Assembly: GCA_028455995.1 (NCBI GenBank)
Contig: JABELC010000012.1
Span: 682,001 to 746,000 of the forward strand
Source of the DNA: Scleromitrula shiraiana
Taxonomy: Eukaryota > Ascomycota > Leotiomycetes > Helotiales > Sclerotiniaceae
Reading direction: 5' to 3'
Length of the DNA stretch: 64,000 nucleotides
Part shown: in pieces, positions 1 to 13,669 of the stretch
How the letters are laid out: each line of letters opens with the position of its first letter
Position numbering within the stretch: position 1 is the first letter of the stretch
The notes under the pieces: model-generated
Seen by the model: the letters and a program-made list of their open reading frames with translations, nothing else
What the model was told of the DNA's origin: nothing
Database searches by the model: none
Position numbers and translations under genes: made by a program

Positions 1-90
1 AAGCCAAGACGACAACTCGGAAGTACTCTTCTGAAAAGAGCTTACAAGGCAAGGTTATGAGGCCGTTTGCTGGTGACTAAAACTGCGAAT

Positions 91-142
91 GTACAGTTAC
101 AGTACAGTTATAGTACAGTTACAGTACAGTTACAGTACGGTT
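91..142. repeat. 11-nt minisatellite (ACAGTACAGTT-like)
   Basis: About five imperfect tandem copies of an 11-nt unit made of alternating ACAGT and ACAGTT blocks. It lies in gene-free DNA. Confidence 0.8.
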
Positions 143-1530
143 AATTGCTGTAATGTATGAACAGGCCTAGGCGAGGAAAGGTGATGAACGATAGGGTCGC
201 AATTTGTTCCGTGAAGATGCAGAAAGCTTAGGCGTGGATACGGCACACACGGATAACCTCCTCTTCTTGTGCGACTCTACTTCTTCTTTTGCGAGAATAT
301 CTAAATAGTTCCGTAGATGTTCGTTCGGATGTTGAAGAAAATTTGTTTCTTATCGATTTATTTGAATGTTTTGTAATGTTGGGTGAGGGGTGGGAAAGTA
401 GATATCGGGGGTGCAAAAATGATATAAACGAAAATGGAGGGGGTGGGATGTCTCTCTATTTTATCTTGTTTTCTGTTTCGAAAAGGGAGGGGAACATGTA
501 CCATATCATATGTAATGCCCAGATCTTGTGGCTAACTAGAGGTGGCTCAGATTTGGGGACATTTTTGGAATTATTGCGCTATTAGGGAAAGGTGGAAATG
601 GTAAAGTAAGAGAAATAAATGATGCCAATGATATGATAGAAAATTCCGCTAGAATTATGCAAAGAAAAAGCCGAATTAGTTCTTGAATGTTTGAATAGAA
701 CCATTGATATTCACTTTGTCCCTGAATCCTGCATTGGTTCGAACTACTGACATCTACCTTAGATCAAACTACCCATGGATCTTTTATAACTTCCTTTCAA
801 TTTGACTTCTCATTGATCAGATCAAAGTGCTTTCCACCTTTTCTCAGCTGCTTCTAAGTCTCAAAATACTAATATGGTTATGCATCTCCAATACGGTAGA
901 TATGTCTTCAAAGATATCGTTATTCAACAAATCAAGGTCCGAATATACTTAAAATGATAATAGAAAGGTTTCAGCCCAGAGGCTGCTTCTCTTTTTTATT
1001 CCCCATCGGGATTGTCATACAGTCTCCACATTCCATGGTTGTACATGTAGTTGGAAAAGGGATTTACCTAGGAATGAGGTTCCCCACCATAAGGAATTTC
1101 TCGATTGTTTCACAGTGAATCTAAAAAGAGGCTGAGAGATAATCCGGCAGATGAAGACGACATATACATATTCGTGTGTGTGCTTGTGCTTGTGCTTGTG
1201 CTTGTGATTATATACCATATATTATTCATAAGAATGCAAACTTACAAGAAACCCAGATACAGGATACAGGATCTGAAGTGTAACGATTCACGAATCGAGC
1301 CTGGAACTTTTCTGATGATCGTATGGCAAGGAATATCCTTGATTTTAATTCAATCTGTGTGTGCAATAATTGAAAATAGTTATTACTCTTATAGGAATAG
1401 AGATATCGATATCTTGGATGATATTTTCGAAGAGTACCTCCGTATGTTGTAGTCCTCAAACCTAGAACCATACTTAGGCCCTAAAACTATCTTCAATTAG
1501 GCGTGCAGTATAAGTGTCGACCCGATGCTA

Positions 1531-1572
1531 ACTATTGACTATTGACTATTGACTACTGATTACTGATTACTG
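1531..1572. repeat. Heptamer tandem array (TTGACTA then CTGATTA)
   Basis: Three copies of TTGACTA run directly into about three copies of a variant unit, CTGATTA. The array therefore looks like one repeat that changed unit partway through. Confidence 0.75.
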
Positions 1573-4500
1573 TGTTGACTACACTTACAGCAAGAAAAAT
1601 CTAATACCCAATCCTACTTAGAATACTTGACCTAACCTAACATCAGGTACCTTCCATTTTAAATATTTCTTGCATTTTCTTCCGTTGTCTTGTCAATTCA
1701 ACTGCCAAGGCTAATATTAACCTTCATCCAATAATAAATAATGAATTTCAGTATACTGTACTGGTGATATGACGACTTAAACATCCCATTTCGATTACAT
1801 GCATCATGTGTATACCCTCATTACCCTCCTTACCCTCCACTAAACATAGTACGGACCGATCAATGGCGACCATCTATCTACAATAACCCCTCCTTTTCTT
1901 GCCCCCACCCTCAAACCTATCACACACCTTTTTAACACTATGCATACCAGTATCAATAATAAATTGGGGCAACGGTGTAGAATACCATTTTGAATTATCC
2001 CAGTAAGTCATCTAGGATAACCTTGTATAAAAAGTAATATTATCTTTTTCCTTGTTGAAGTGTATGTCGCGAGTGGGTGATGCTTCTCCCCCCCCTTCAT
2101 TTTTATATGGAAAGAGGAGAACGGGTTTGATGAAGGAGCGATCATCCGGACGGCGCATCTATTTTCAATATAAAGATTCCCCGTATAGAGGAATTTCCCT
2201 CCCCTCTCATCCACTCCTCTCCACATCTACTTTCTCTTTATATACCGTGTATAGATATTTACCCTATGTACGTGTTGCACAATGCTCAAACCTCAAAGGG
2301 TCCTCGACATCTTCGGCAACTAATGGAAATAAGTAGTGAAAGAAATGTCTGAGAATAAAGTTGACACTTTCGGAAACGGAGCGGCCCTTTCCAAGATAAT
2401 CACCGTAGATGGTGGAGAATTTAGCATTTAACATAGACAGCGGGAAGGGAAACTTTAGATCACCTGGCCTTCCAAGGTTTGTACTACCAATCAGTACTGT
2501 TCTGTACTAATTCCTGAACCATTGAAAAACTAAAATGGCAACGACAAGAATAACAACAGCAACAACAACTGTTGGGCTTACTTTTACCATATTATATCAA
2601 ACAAAGGTAGATTATGTAACTAACATCATTCTCGTATAATCTTTAAGGATTCTTCCGAATATCAACCACCAAGAATGAGCCTTACTGTTTCCACTCAAGT
2701 AGCTATTTACTTACAAATCCTATACTCGATATGGCTGTCCAGTATCCACCAGGCTCAATTCGAATACCAACAGAACAACAATATAGCATTCATCTTGACG
2801 ATCTTGAGTCAGCAAACATTGACGAATTGATCAGAAAATCCTTGTTCATGATTTATCCATTGACCGTGCGTGCCACATATACTGTCTGTATCCAAAACTT
2901 TTGTGGGGAAGAAAGACAGGAGAGAAAGAAGAGGTGAGTTCCATTCAAGGTCATTCATATTCTTCAAAACATCTAAAAACAGGTTCTCGAATATGTCATT
3001 TATTTTCAGATGATTAAAGAGAAGTCTCAGTATTTGTAATCTCCGGCTTCCAAATCATTGATATCGGGCTGATGTTTCGATGTTTATCCAATGCATGAAT
3101 CTTCTGGTATCTAGCTTTGCATTTCTAGTTCAGAACTATGTATGTAAGAAAGACCTCACTTCCTTGTACATGATCGCATAAAGATGATTCAAGATTTACG
3201 ACTCATAATGTTAGATCGCATCCATTGTGCATAGCCTTAACTCTACGCATCCATCAATTTCGTTTCTCGTCTAAAGGAACCAACAATGGCAATAATACAA
3301 CGCAGACATCAGGATTCAAAATAGATGAATAACCCTCCTAGATGGGGAAAATCGGAATATCGAATTTTCCACTCATTATCTACGAAACTAATGAGGATTT
3401 ACCCGGTCTCGTCTAAAGGTTCCGTATAATTCAGAACGATTCCACCCAAAACTCCACTTTCTACGCTCAACTTCACTCCACTACGCTGCACAGCACAAAG
3501 TGGATAAATACCAAAAACAGATGTGCCCCAAGTTCCTCCCTAACGAATCCAATCAAAGAACGTTTCCATCTTTATGAGCTAGGAAGATCATGATCATCAT
3601 CCATCTCCTTGGTCTTGGTATCGGTATTATCTAATGAGCCAAGCGAGTGAACCTGTATTCTCTACTTAAGGCTAGTTTGCCTAGGGAGATTAACAAGGAC
3701 TTCCAAACCAGGTATCCTGTTGGCTGATACGTAGTAGTAGTACGTATGCCAATCTATGAAAGTAAATAGGCCGGTATCCGACAGAAAGGAAGAGCACCAA
3801 AAGAGCCCTGAATTTCTCCATTTTTTTCGACGAATGACATCGTTTGCTTTCTTTTTGGTATGTACTTGCTTGCATGTATGTACGTATGTATCCATGCTCG
3901 ATACGCAGCCCTTCGCCTAGGTATGACTCCATCATGAACTAGCAACAAGTGAAGCTTATATTTATCGAGAGAAATAAATGATTGCAATATCAATCCATGA
4001 CAGACGCTCACAGAAAGGTCGTGGGAGCTAGGGGTCTGTTATAGACCAGGTAGGAACATTTATATCCTCCAATTCTGTACCTGATGGAATAGACGACAAC
4101 TGCCGATATTTTTGTGACACAAGGTGTTATGACGCTTTTACCGGTATTTACTCAGATGATACACAGAACCAAAGAAGAACGAGATGAAAAATTCGATTGT
4201 CGTCGTCTCCAATACCGTAATCTCATCTCACTCACATACTATTCATCTCAACTCCACTTAGCTCCACTCTCCTTTCAAAATAATTGGAAATATAAGTATT
4301 ATAATGAAAAGCTCTGAGCACATAACACACACTCATCTTCATATGGACACACGCACGACCTCCCGACACTTTAATACTGATTAGTTTACAGAGCACTCTT
4401 CACTTCTTTCTTGCGTTCGTTGCCATTTCTATCTATGTAGTATTTCTTCCATGTGGATTTAATTAATACCATATCTATTCCTTGGCATTCGTATATCTAT

Positions 4501-6249
4501 TCACTTTTTTGAGGTCAAGTCCGTTATCAATCTACTTACTGCGCTCTCGAACGCACAATATACATATGTATTTGAAACCAATGAAATTTAATACACGAAG
4601 ATTGGAGTTACTCACAAACCCACTAGTTCATGGCATTATATACAGAAGATAAATTCTCGTATCCTTATCTCCATCTGTATATCTATCTATCTACCCGCCA
4701 CCCAAAACAAAAATGGTACAATAAACATGGAATCTCACTCAATTAACATATACTAAACAGCTACAGTAATCAATCACCTTGGCGCAATCAATAATTCCAT
4801 TTCAAGAGTCAAGAATCATAGCTAGAATAAAACTTCTGACTTGTGCGATACGCTGTAAAATTTCCTATAGGTCCTGCTTTGTTTTTGGGAGATGCGGCTG
4901 TGCACGCTCATTATGTATCAGTGCGCTTAGTGGTATGTGCTGGATTGAAGTGAAGATACTGTGTATTTTGCTTGGATGTTCAGTAATCAAAATTAATTTT
5001 CGTCGAGTCAGAGTGATCTGAAAGGGAATAGAAGACGATACTGTACTAATGCATGGATCGATGACATGAGGAGTAGCGGTATTGTAAGCAGAAAAAGTGA
5101 AAAGCTTAGATCTGATCCTATCTAGACAACATAAGCCAATCTATGAATTTAATGTTTGGGGGCTATCTCTCACCCACCATACAGTGAGTCCACAGTTACA
5201 CAATCACAAACCCTATAGCCGCCCCGTCTAAATTCTCAACTGCAATGTGTACCCAAATCTTTTCTTTGCCCCCTTCCCCACTCCTGAGCTGAGTAGGTAC
5301 CCATCTACGTATCTACATACCAACGGCCCCTCCGCCAACCCACCCTGACATCACAATTCATTTCTTCGACGCCGAGTAAGAAGAGGTAGATATTATGCTG
5401 TCTTCACATAGAGCGTAAAGCCAGCCAACCAACGAATCAGCCAGACCTGTAACCGAGCCCCCAAAAGAGACAAAAGAATACCCTGTTCTGCGGTTATCGG
5501 TGTAACCATTCTTCAGTTCAGTATCTAATCCATATTTGGATCATGCCTGTACGTTAGGGAATTACATGGGAATAAGAGTGAATAAATATCATATGTATGG
5601 GGAAAGTTGCTCCGGTTGTGAGATTAGATGTCTGGGAGGGTGAGATGAGAAGTCATGGCAAGGCTGGTGGGGGCATGGTAGGGTCTGGGTATGCTAAGTA
5701 GGGCTTACTTACTCTTTCCTGTTTGCTTTGGAAACGTTATATGAAAGGGAGTGGATACCAGGAGGAAGATGAGGGCATTGAAGATAAATTAATTTACTTG
5801 AATTTACTGTGTCTATGATATCTTTTTCTTCAGATTGAGGCTGGCGGTAGATATCTAGACAATTCTACAGATGGCTGATGGGATGGTATGGTATGGTATG
5901 GTATGGAAAAATACAATTATTCCTTCAGCCACCCATCCATTATCGCATTCGGACCGCAAACTTGCTTTACTGACCGATAGATCAACCGGTATGCCGAATT
6001 CATATGTTCCCCAAGTTATTTTAACCCATACATAAGATCCATCCATCCATCCATCCATCCATCTTCGTCTCCCAAGGTTACGTATACACTATGTAAATAG
6101 ATATTTCAGCTATTATCCAAGCATCCACCCATCCCATAGATCCTTCGGTTCGGGATCTCATTTTGTTTGTTTTCGTCTGCCTACATCCAAGAAGTGGTTC
6201 AGTTATTTATCATCCATCCCGATCCCATCCCGATGGATTTGTTATATTA

Positions 6250-6281
6250 TGCCATGCCATGCCATGCCATGCCATGCCATG
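6250..6281. repeat. Pentanucleotide repeat (GCCAT)n
   Basis: Six consecutive copies of GCCAT. A (GGTAT)n run lies about 370 bp upstream and a (CCAT)n run about 190 bp upstream. Confidence 0.85.
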
Positions 6282-6510
6282 CTGTGTCTTGTTACCGTAT
6301 CATGGGATAGGTGCCTGTATTTATTGTATAAATGTGCTTACTGTGTAATATTGTACTGTACATACATACATAGTCTAACTCATGGCACTTATGCCTATAG
6401 TAGGTACCTTTGGTCAACATGCTGGATGATCCCAAAGATCCCACTCTTCCAATACAATCTACTAGTAACATCTATCTACTCAGGCAATACTATAATGGCG
6501 TCTTCAATTA

Positions 6511-6523
6511 TTAGAGTGTTTTT

Positions 6524-6562
<39 letters not shown>

Positions 6563-6974
6563 AGATACAGATTGAATAGTGGATACAATGTATAGAGACA
6601 AGATTGATACAAAAAATTAAGTGCTAAAAGAAAGAAGCATTACACGTTATAGTATCCACAATTCTGTATAAAGATTAGTAGAATCAAAATATATATAAAA
6701 CCTATACAATTAAACCAATAATTAATATAATTAATATAATAAATCTAGTAAAATAACTTCTTAATCAATAACTAGTAGCTTCAAGTTTGTCGACCATTTA
6801 CTACAAACAAACAAAATAAAACAACCCTTTATAAAAAGATTATTCCGTATATAGACAGAAATGAATTACATTTAATTTAATCTCTACTATCTTAATATGA
6901 TTTATTATTAGCTTTATTCCAAAAACGTTAAAGATCAGCTATCCACTATTTTGTTTGTAATGTAAACACTCTAA
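6511..6974. mobile_element. MITE-like TIR element with TA target duplication
   Basis: This 464-bp AT-rich segment starts with TTAGAGTGTTT (6511-6521) and ends with the exact reverse complement AAACACTCTAA (6964-6974). TA lies immediately outside both ends (6509-6510 and 6975-6976). A second inverted match, AATAGTGGATA at 6575-6585 against TATCCACTATT at 6940-6950, shows the terminal repeat is longer but interrupted by a 35-A tract (6526-6560). No transposase ORF is present. The TA duplication and short non-coding body fit a non-autonomous Tc1/mariner-pogo element; the family is inferred. Confidence 0.75.
6526..6560. repeat. Poly(A) tract, 35 nt
   Basis: An uninterrupted run of 35 A inside the left terminal repeat of the TIR element. 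It is probably an expansion of a shorter A-run, because the right arm has only AAACAAAAT at the matching place. Confidence 0.9.
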
Positions 6975-9946
6975 TACATACATACATACATACATACATA
7001 CATACACAGCTGTACAACGTACCGTATAATCTCATATCTTATGTAACCTAACCTAATCCTTCCTTTTACCTTACATTACCTTACATTACATTCATTACAT
7101 TACTTTACCTTACCTTACCTTACTTTACCTTACCCGTCTAGAGCCATCATAATACAAGCAGGGAGGGCCTGAAGATCCAAGGATTTTCTACGCCGCAACC
7201 CCGCATTTCTTGGGATTCATTATTGAATCTCGTATCGGTTAACGTTGGAAATTTTTCTATATCCAGTGGTAGAGCTCATGGATTAAATGCTTGGTACCGG
7301 ACTTACATGGGGTTTTGAGATTGGTTTGGCTTTGTATGGGGTGTGTAGGGGATGGTTTTTGCTTGGATTTTTGGATTTTTGGATTTAACATCATTATATT
7401 CTATTGTAGAATTGTTCTATTGTTGTATTGTTTTATTGTTGTATTGTTGTATTATTAGAAGGATGGTATCATTTGATATGCTTGGGGGTTTGTGCTTGGG
7501 GGTTTGTGCTCGGACCTCCCTTTGTAGTTCATCCTCGGATTCGTGTGATAACGGGATGGGATGGGATAGGATAGATGTGAACGATGAATTGGAGATATTT
7601 CCTTTTAGGATAGACAGACGGTATTCTATAGCAAGGTGTAGAAATTTAATATGTGTGTAGACCGAAATGGTTAAAGATACTAATAATGTATACCCGCAAT
7701 GATATATACCATGACTTCAAGCTTACCCTACAAAGTCAAGACTCACGACATGGTAACTAAACTCTACTTTGCCTCGCCTGCCTTCCCTTCCCTTGGCTTG
7801 CCTTGCCTTGCCTTCCCTTGCCTTCCTTGCTTACCCAGCCCATGTCTAGGATAGACCACAGAATCACCAGAATCACCAGAAACACCACATCACACCTCAT
7901 ATACCACAACACCACACCTACCCTTCCACACACCCATAAAGCAAAGCATACAAACGCCAAACCACGAGGTCGGCACGTATATGATAAGACGAAAACCTAT
8001 CGATATGCATATGCCGTCCCACCATGCATATACATTCCCGATCTGATATTATCGAATGGAAAATGATAGATCATGTCTCATATTTCCTGGGTAGCAAGTA
8101 TAAGTACTTATTTTTAAGTATCATACCATGAAAACGTTTTTCGATAATAAAACCGTTGAGGGATGTACATATCAACTTCCTATGAAGAATAGATGGGTAA
8201 TACGAAATGTGAATCGGCTCTGAATTCTATCTGTGGCCAGAACACTGATTTCCACTCTGGGTATAAAGAAACGAATATTGACGGGAACCGTTTTCGTATT
8301 ACATATTCAACCCCATGGAATATGATCTTTCTCCTCTCTTCTCTACCCTTCCCGCTTTTACAATAGGATGGCTTATCCAAAATAACCTGGTATTGTGAGG
8401 TCTGGACTTTTTCATTTATTTTCGATTTCAATATTTCTACGATAATTGATTGATAAATAGAGTTATTATTGCATGATATGATCGGCATCTATCAATACTA
8501 TATTCAACTCTTGATTCTATACTTTTTGTCGAGAATTTGCATCAGGTAATGATATATGATGATCGTTCTAGAATCATTACAGCCCAGAATTCTTGAAGCA
8601 TTATTGGAATGGATTGCGAGTAGATCGTCTGATCCCGCGAATATACGAACTCGAAAGTTCGAAACATGTTCTACATATTATGTGTAGTTCATCGATATAG
8701 TCGACATTGTTTTGAAATTTCATTCAGCCATCCAGCCATCCAGCCATCCATCCTCGCCTCCTCAAACTCTAAATCGATGGTCCCCACACTTTCTTGGAGT
8801 CTCACCTGTACAGCCCTACTAGCAACCCTAAATCTACCAATAGAAATTTTGAATATATACTTCGCTTCCTTCCAATCAAGACCATTTCCATACCTAAAAA
8901 AATAAGCACATCCCGAGTATATGGTAAAGTTCTCTCCTAATCTTTATTCATCATCTCCTACCCTTCCTTTTAATGCACACCTCCATTCTCATCACATCTT
9001 ACCTCGCTTCGCTACGCAACGCAAACGTATGGCGTATTGCGAATCTTCGTAGATCGCTAGTGATCGGCTGAGAATCGAACTGCATTAAACTAGTTAATGC
9101 GAGCTTACTACCTACTGAGCAACTCAAGCCTAACTATACAATACCGTTCTGCTCACGGTTCACAATGCTTGCCATATGCTTTCCCCATTAGTCGAATGCA
9201 ACTGCATCTAATCCCATTCAAGCCCATCTCCAGATCCCCAAGATCCAAAAACATACGATCCCCAGTCTCGAAACCCCATATTGGCAATTCCTAAATGTCT
9301 ACCTAATATTAAGCAATGGTCCTACCCACACTAATCCAAACACCGTACATTTATCCGAAGCTACAACCCGCCCTCAAAACTTTAACTCTATGTATATACC
9401 ATACTATATTACCTATGTAGGTAACATGACGAATTCCATTCCGATTTGGTTTTGTTTGCATTTGGTTTGATCTGGTCAGCCCTAACCATTAATATCATAG
9501 CACCAACCCAACACCAACAATACATAGAAAAGAATCGACCAATACGGTACCAACACCGTAAAATCAAGGCCAGGAATAGATGCAGTACGCAGATGTAAGA
9601 TGATGCAATCAACACATCAATCTATGACGAAACCAGATTCTCAGACCTTACTTCATTTCCTGTAAGCCGGCCGATATGAAATCATTTGCAATATTTTTCT
9701 CATCTCATCTCATCCCATCCTCATCTCATCTCATCTCATTCATTCATTCATTCCCACTAGTTGAAAGACAGTCGAAGATTGAAAGATTCAGCCATGGTGG
9801 CGCTCTAGAAATCTATTCATGCAGGTAGGTGAGACATTGGCTGTCAACCCGAACCGAGCTTTTGGATCGATATTTAATCATGTGCTATGCATAAACTCTG
9901 TAGCCGAATTCTCACACCATCGAGGCTCAGTTGATTTGGGGGGTTT

Positions 9947-9995
9947 GGATTTGGATCTGGATTTGGATTTGGATTTGGATTTGGATTTGGATTTG
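9947..9995. repeat. Hexanucleotide repeat (GGATTT)n
   Basis: About eight copies of GGATTT with one GGATCT variant. Read in frame it gives alternating Leu-Asp or Ile-Trp, which explains the low-complexity ORFs here. Confidence 0.85.
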
Positions 9996-10707
9996 TTTCG
10001 ATCTCGTGTTACGCGGCTACGGTTTGAGCGCAATGCATGCGGTCCAGATATGTTTCATGGTGAATATATCAGGATTTATAATAAGGAAGACAGGGGGAAG
10101 TTGGAAACATGGCATCAAATATGAGATCGTTCGTCACAAGATACCAACCAACTCTCGTATTTCCCTAGACTTTAGATCCAGGGCGACTTACTCATCGTGG
10201 TTTGTAATTACTCATCTCCTTATTCATCGAGTGGCTCGTTCATTCTTCGCGCTAGTTAGTAAATACACCCTGAATTAAACGATGATTACAGAGTAGCGTG
10301 AATACCAGTACTGTGGATGTCGCATCTCAAGTTCATCTATTCAACTGAGTCTAGTTATGTCTCTTATTTGTGTCGAGGAAATGTATGTATGATAACTAGT
10401 AGTGCAGCCTCGGCCCCGTATCTTTATATCAAGATAAGTGATATCTAATGATGAAGATTGCAGTTCAGATACCATATTCTCTATCACCCAAACATAGTAG
10501 TTCATGCACACAGATAATCTAGAATACCCCCCCCCCCCCCTATGCTATAAGTGTGAGGAAATAAAATACGCACTCAATGTAGAGCTAGGATATGATATGA
10601 AAAGTCAAGCTAAACCCGTCACCGGACTCTGCATGATCTATCTATCTATCTACTTTCTTACCTGCACACCTAACCCATGGAAAAAAACAACCCAACCGCA
10701 TCGAGAT

Positions 10708-10771
10708 CCAATCCCAAGTCCAAGCCCAAGTCCAAATCCAAGTCCAAATCCAAGTCCAAGTCCAAGTCCAA
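10708..10771. repeat. Hexanucleotide repeat (CCAAGT/CCAAAT)n
   Basis: About ten hexamer copies alternating between CCAAGT, CCAAAT and CCCAAG. The CCAAAT copies are reverse-complement-like to the GGATTT array 0.7 kb upstream. A third, related CCAATC array lies at 11603-11632. Confidence 0.85.
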
Positions 10772-13669
10772 CTACCGATTGATAAACACATCACCGCCAC
10801 CGCTATAATAAACACATATAAAGATACATACATACATACATACATACATACACAAACACCTACCTGCACTACTCCCCAAAGCAACTCAATCCCCCACCCC
10901 ATCTGCCTCTCTCATTATCCAAGCGACCCAGAACAGCGAGCATCAGCACTAGCGATATATCAAACAGTAACTATAGCAGCATTACTCTTCGAGTGGCCTA
11001 CGTTCACCGACGGACTCTCGACCGATAGAGGTGTGGAGAACGATGACGTGGGTTGGCGGTGTGGTGTAGAGTATGTCATATGTGATATGTAATATGCGAT
11101 ATGTAATATGTATTTTTCCGATGGGATTATGCATTATGATGTATGTATGTATGTATGTATGATATGGTATGGTATGGGATACTAGTCTAAGACATACATA
11201 CACATGCAGATAATAAATAGTATGAGAGGGGATGTATGGAGACAAGGAAGAAACGGATGAAGAATGGGCCGGTATTGATGGGGGCAAGGAGGGATGGTGG
11301 ATAGATCTAGTGTGGAGGTATGGTATGGATCACTATCACCACTATCCATCATTAATCATTAATCATTAGCGCGGTGATTGGTAGTTATGGTTGTTCATCC
11401 AAATAGTAGATAGTAGATATGTCGGGCACACCGAAATTCAATATCTAACTTCTAGCTTCTAACTTCCAAGTTCTAACTTACGGTTACTCACGTACCTACC
11501 GACTCGTGTGCATACTCCCCCCCCTCCTTCCCTCCCTCCTCTTCACCATAGCTATCTATACTAACACCTAGATCCTAGCTCATTCTTTGACTTTTCAAAA
11601 GCTCCAATCCCAATCCCAATCCCAATCCAATCCCGCCCAAGTCCCAATCTCAAGTCCCACTCCACTCCCATCACGCCCCCAAGCCCCTTCCCATGATTGG
11701 TTCTTCCCCCTCTCCAGCAAAACCAGTATTCCAAATACCTTCCTATATCCGACCACAACCCATGCATGCCATGCATTCCAATTCCCTAGCTCTCTGCCTA
11801 TCCTCCTCCCCCCCCCCCCCCCCTCCTCGCCCCCCGAAAAAAAAAACTGATCCCGAAGATCCCCCGCCCTATTACCCCTCCACCCCACCTCGGCACAGTA
11901 GTTCGAAAACCCAAACCCGCACTAAACTAGATACCACACCATAGCTCCTTGACATACCGCACCGCACCGTGCCGCGTCTTCACCGCATATCCAATGCACG
12001 ACCTCTAAAGTGCAAAGAAGAATTCTCGATACTAGTTTCTTGATCGTAGTGAAAAAGAACGAAATATAGATATGGTGGCCAAGGATTCTCCATGGAAAAA
12101 TTAATGCAATGTATGCAGCTCTATCTGCAATACTTTTATATCGTATATATAGCATGCATGTCCATGGATGGGAGGGATCGGATTATAGCATCGCCAGGTA
12201 TAGTATGCAAAACATACATCCCTCACATACCATACCCATAGCCATCTCCCCAATGCACCGGACCATAGAAATCCATCGTCGATAAACGAGATAGACCTGT
12301 AGTGTGGTGCAGTAGAACCTACTAATGCGATATGAGGTAGTTTCCAAAAAGGGCGGTGAGATGAATGAAACCAACGCAACTTATCCCATCCCATCCCATC
12401 CTAGCTCGAATCAAACTGCAGCAGATGATAGGATATTCTTTTTCTTGACTGGACCATGGAAGAGAACGGAAAAGTAGAGAGGCTAAAAAGGGTAGGGACT
12501 TCCCTTCTCATAACCTTCGTATGGATGATGAATGAGGAATAAAATCGAGCAAGATCATGATAAGAGTAAAAGAAACCCGACTAAAATAAAATAAAGTACA
12601 GTTGTCCACTAGAATAGAAAATAAAGGAATATTCAAAGGATCCTTGATCCATTCATTCATCATGAGTCAAGGAACCAAACCCAAGATATGTCAATCAGTC
12701 AGTCAGTCAATCATATCCAAAACCCAAACTATCACGTGCATACATCCATCCATTCCTAGTCGAAGTCTATATTGATATTTCCCTATCCTATCCTGTTTCA
12801 TCCCATCCCATCCCATCCCATCCCATTCAACCCAATAGAATCCAATCCAACCAAGTTACTTACTTGGCGATATTCCAACCAAGTATTGAATCTACCAACT
12901 CCAAGGCCAAACCCCCACCCACCAAGTCACACCAAATCAAACCAAATACAGAATCCCAAGAATCTCCTCTCTCTTCCTCCCCAACTCCACCTCTCCCTCC
13001 ATATGTTATGTTTTGTACACCCGACGTATACAAAAAGACTAGCTAAGCATATACCACCCATACCAACCCAATAAGCAACCCCCCACCGGAAAATATATAT
13101 GCAGGACATCAGTCCAAGAACCAATAGTAAATAGCTCAAAACTCCATACATACAGCCGTAAACAAATTTGCGCAATCGCATCCATCTGATCCGATCCGAA
13201 ACACATTTGCATTGACCTCCCCATCCACCCACGACCTCTCTTGTCTCATAACTCATACCACATACATATCCATCCACTCGTGCCGTGCCGCCTTCAAACT
13301 CGTAAGTTCTAGTCTCAATTCTAGTTCTAGTTCCTAGTTCCAGTTCCACTTCTAGTTCACGTTCACAACCAAAACTAGAAACGAACCAGAAACCGGCAAA
13401 CTAGTATTCCGCCAAACATATACTAATTCCAGCTTTCCGATTTTGCTCCCCTCGAAGTATATATATGCAACTAAGCACCATAAGAGCCGTGGAAAAGACT
13501 ATTGATATTGGCCCAGTCATTGGGCGACGATCTTGTTTTCTAAAGGTGTGAATATTTTCTATTCGTTGGGATTCTTCCTTGGCTCCTTGGTATTTATGTG
13601 GATAATGATATCGATATCGATATAGGTGTCTGATCATGTGTAATTTTGAGAACTTGAACACAGAGACAT

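Larger units (their letters stand above)
1..6508. other. Gene-free region, left end
   Basis: No ORF here shows a recognisable domain or a convincing exon chain. The longest open stretches (about 60-115 codons) are AT-rich or lie over simple repeats. The best-looking one is around 2647-2935. It has balanced codons and ends in a good GTGAGT donor, but it matches nothing I know. The region contains an 11-nt minisatellite (91-142), TGTGCT repeats near 1176-1208, a heptamer array (1531-1572), GGTAT repeats near 5884 and CCAT repeats near 6043. It could be intergenic DNA, long UTR or an unannotated non-coding transcript. Confidence 0.6.
6975..13669. other. Gene-free, microsatellite-dense region
   Basis: About 6.7 kb without a supportable gene. 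It is full of simple repeats: ATAC (6975-7005), CTTAC/ATTAC pentamers (7064-7135), TTGTA runs (7405-7455), CCTTG/CCTTC (7775-7835), CATCT/CATTC (9705-9755), GGATTT (9947-9995), C12 (10530-10541), CCAAGT/CCAAAT (10708-10771), CATA (10826-10855), GTAT (11141-11162), CCAATC (11603-11632), C14 near 11809 and CCCAT (12795-12828). The ORFs across it translate these repeats (DLDL, IWIW, PSPS), so I do not call them genes. A weak tRNA-like segment lies at 9066-9130 on the minus strand. Confidence 0.6.

Noticed and set aside
2647..2937. Open stretch with balanced codons and a GTGAGT donor
   Set aside because: A joined second exon would add only about 10 residues with a weak branch site, and no family match is evident. 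Not enough to call a gene.
6526..6560. Poly(A) tract as the tail of a LINE/SINE insertion
   Set aside because: It lies inside a terminal inverted repeat element with TA duplication, so a DNA-transposon origin explains it better.
10504..10902. ORFs on both strands with PSPS or WTWT repeats
   Set aside because: They are translations of the hexamer array; opposite strands are equally open, as expected for simple repeats.
11561..11944. Several overlapping ORFs on both strands
   Set aside because: Low-complexity C/T-rich DNA with a C14 run; no consistent coding signal.
12927..13349. 140-codon minus-strand frame with hydrophobic segments
   Set aside because: No ATG at its start, built on T/C-rich repeats, and no splice support.
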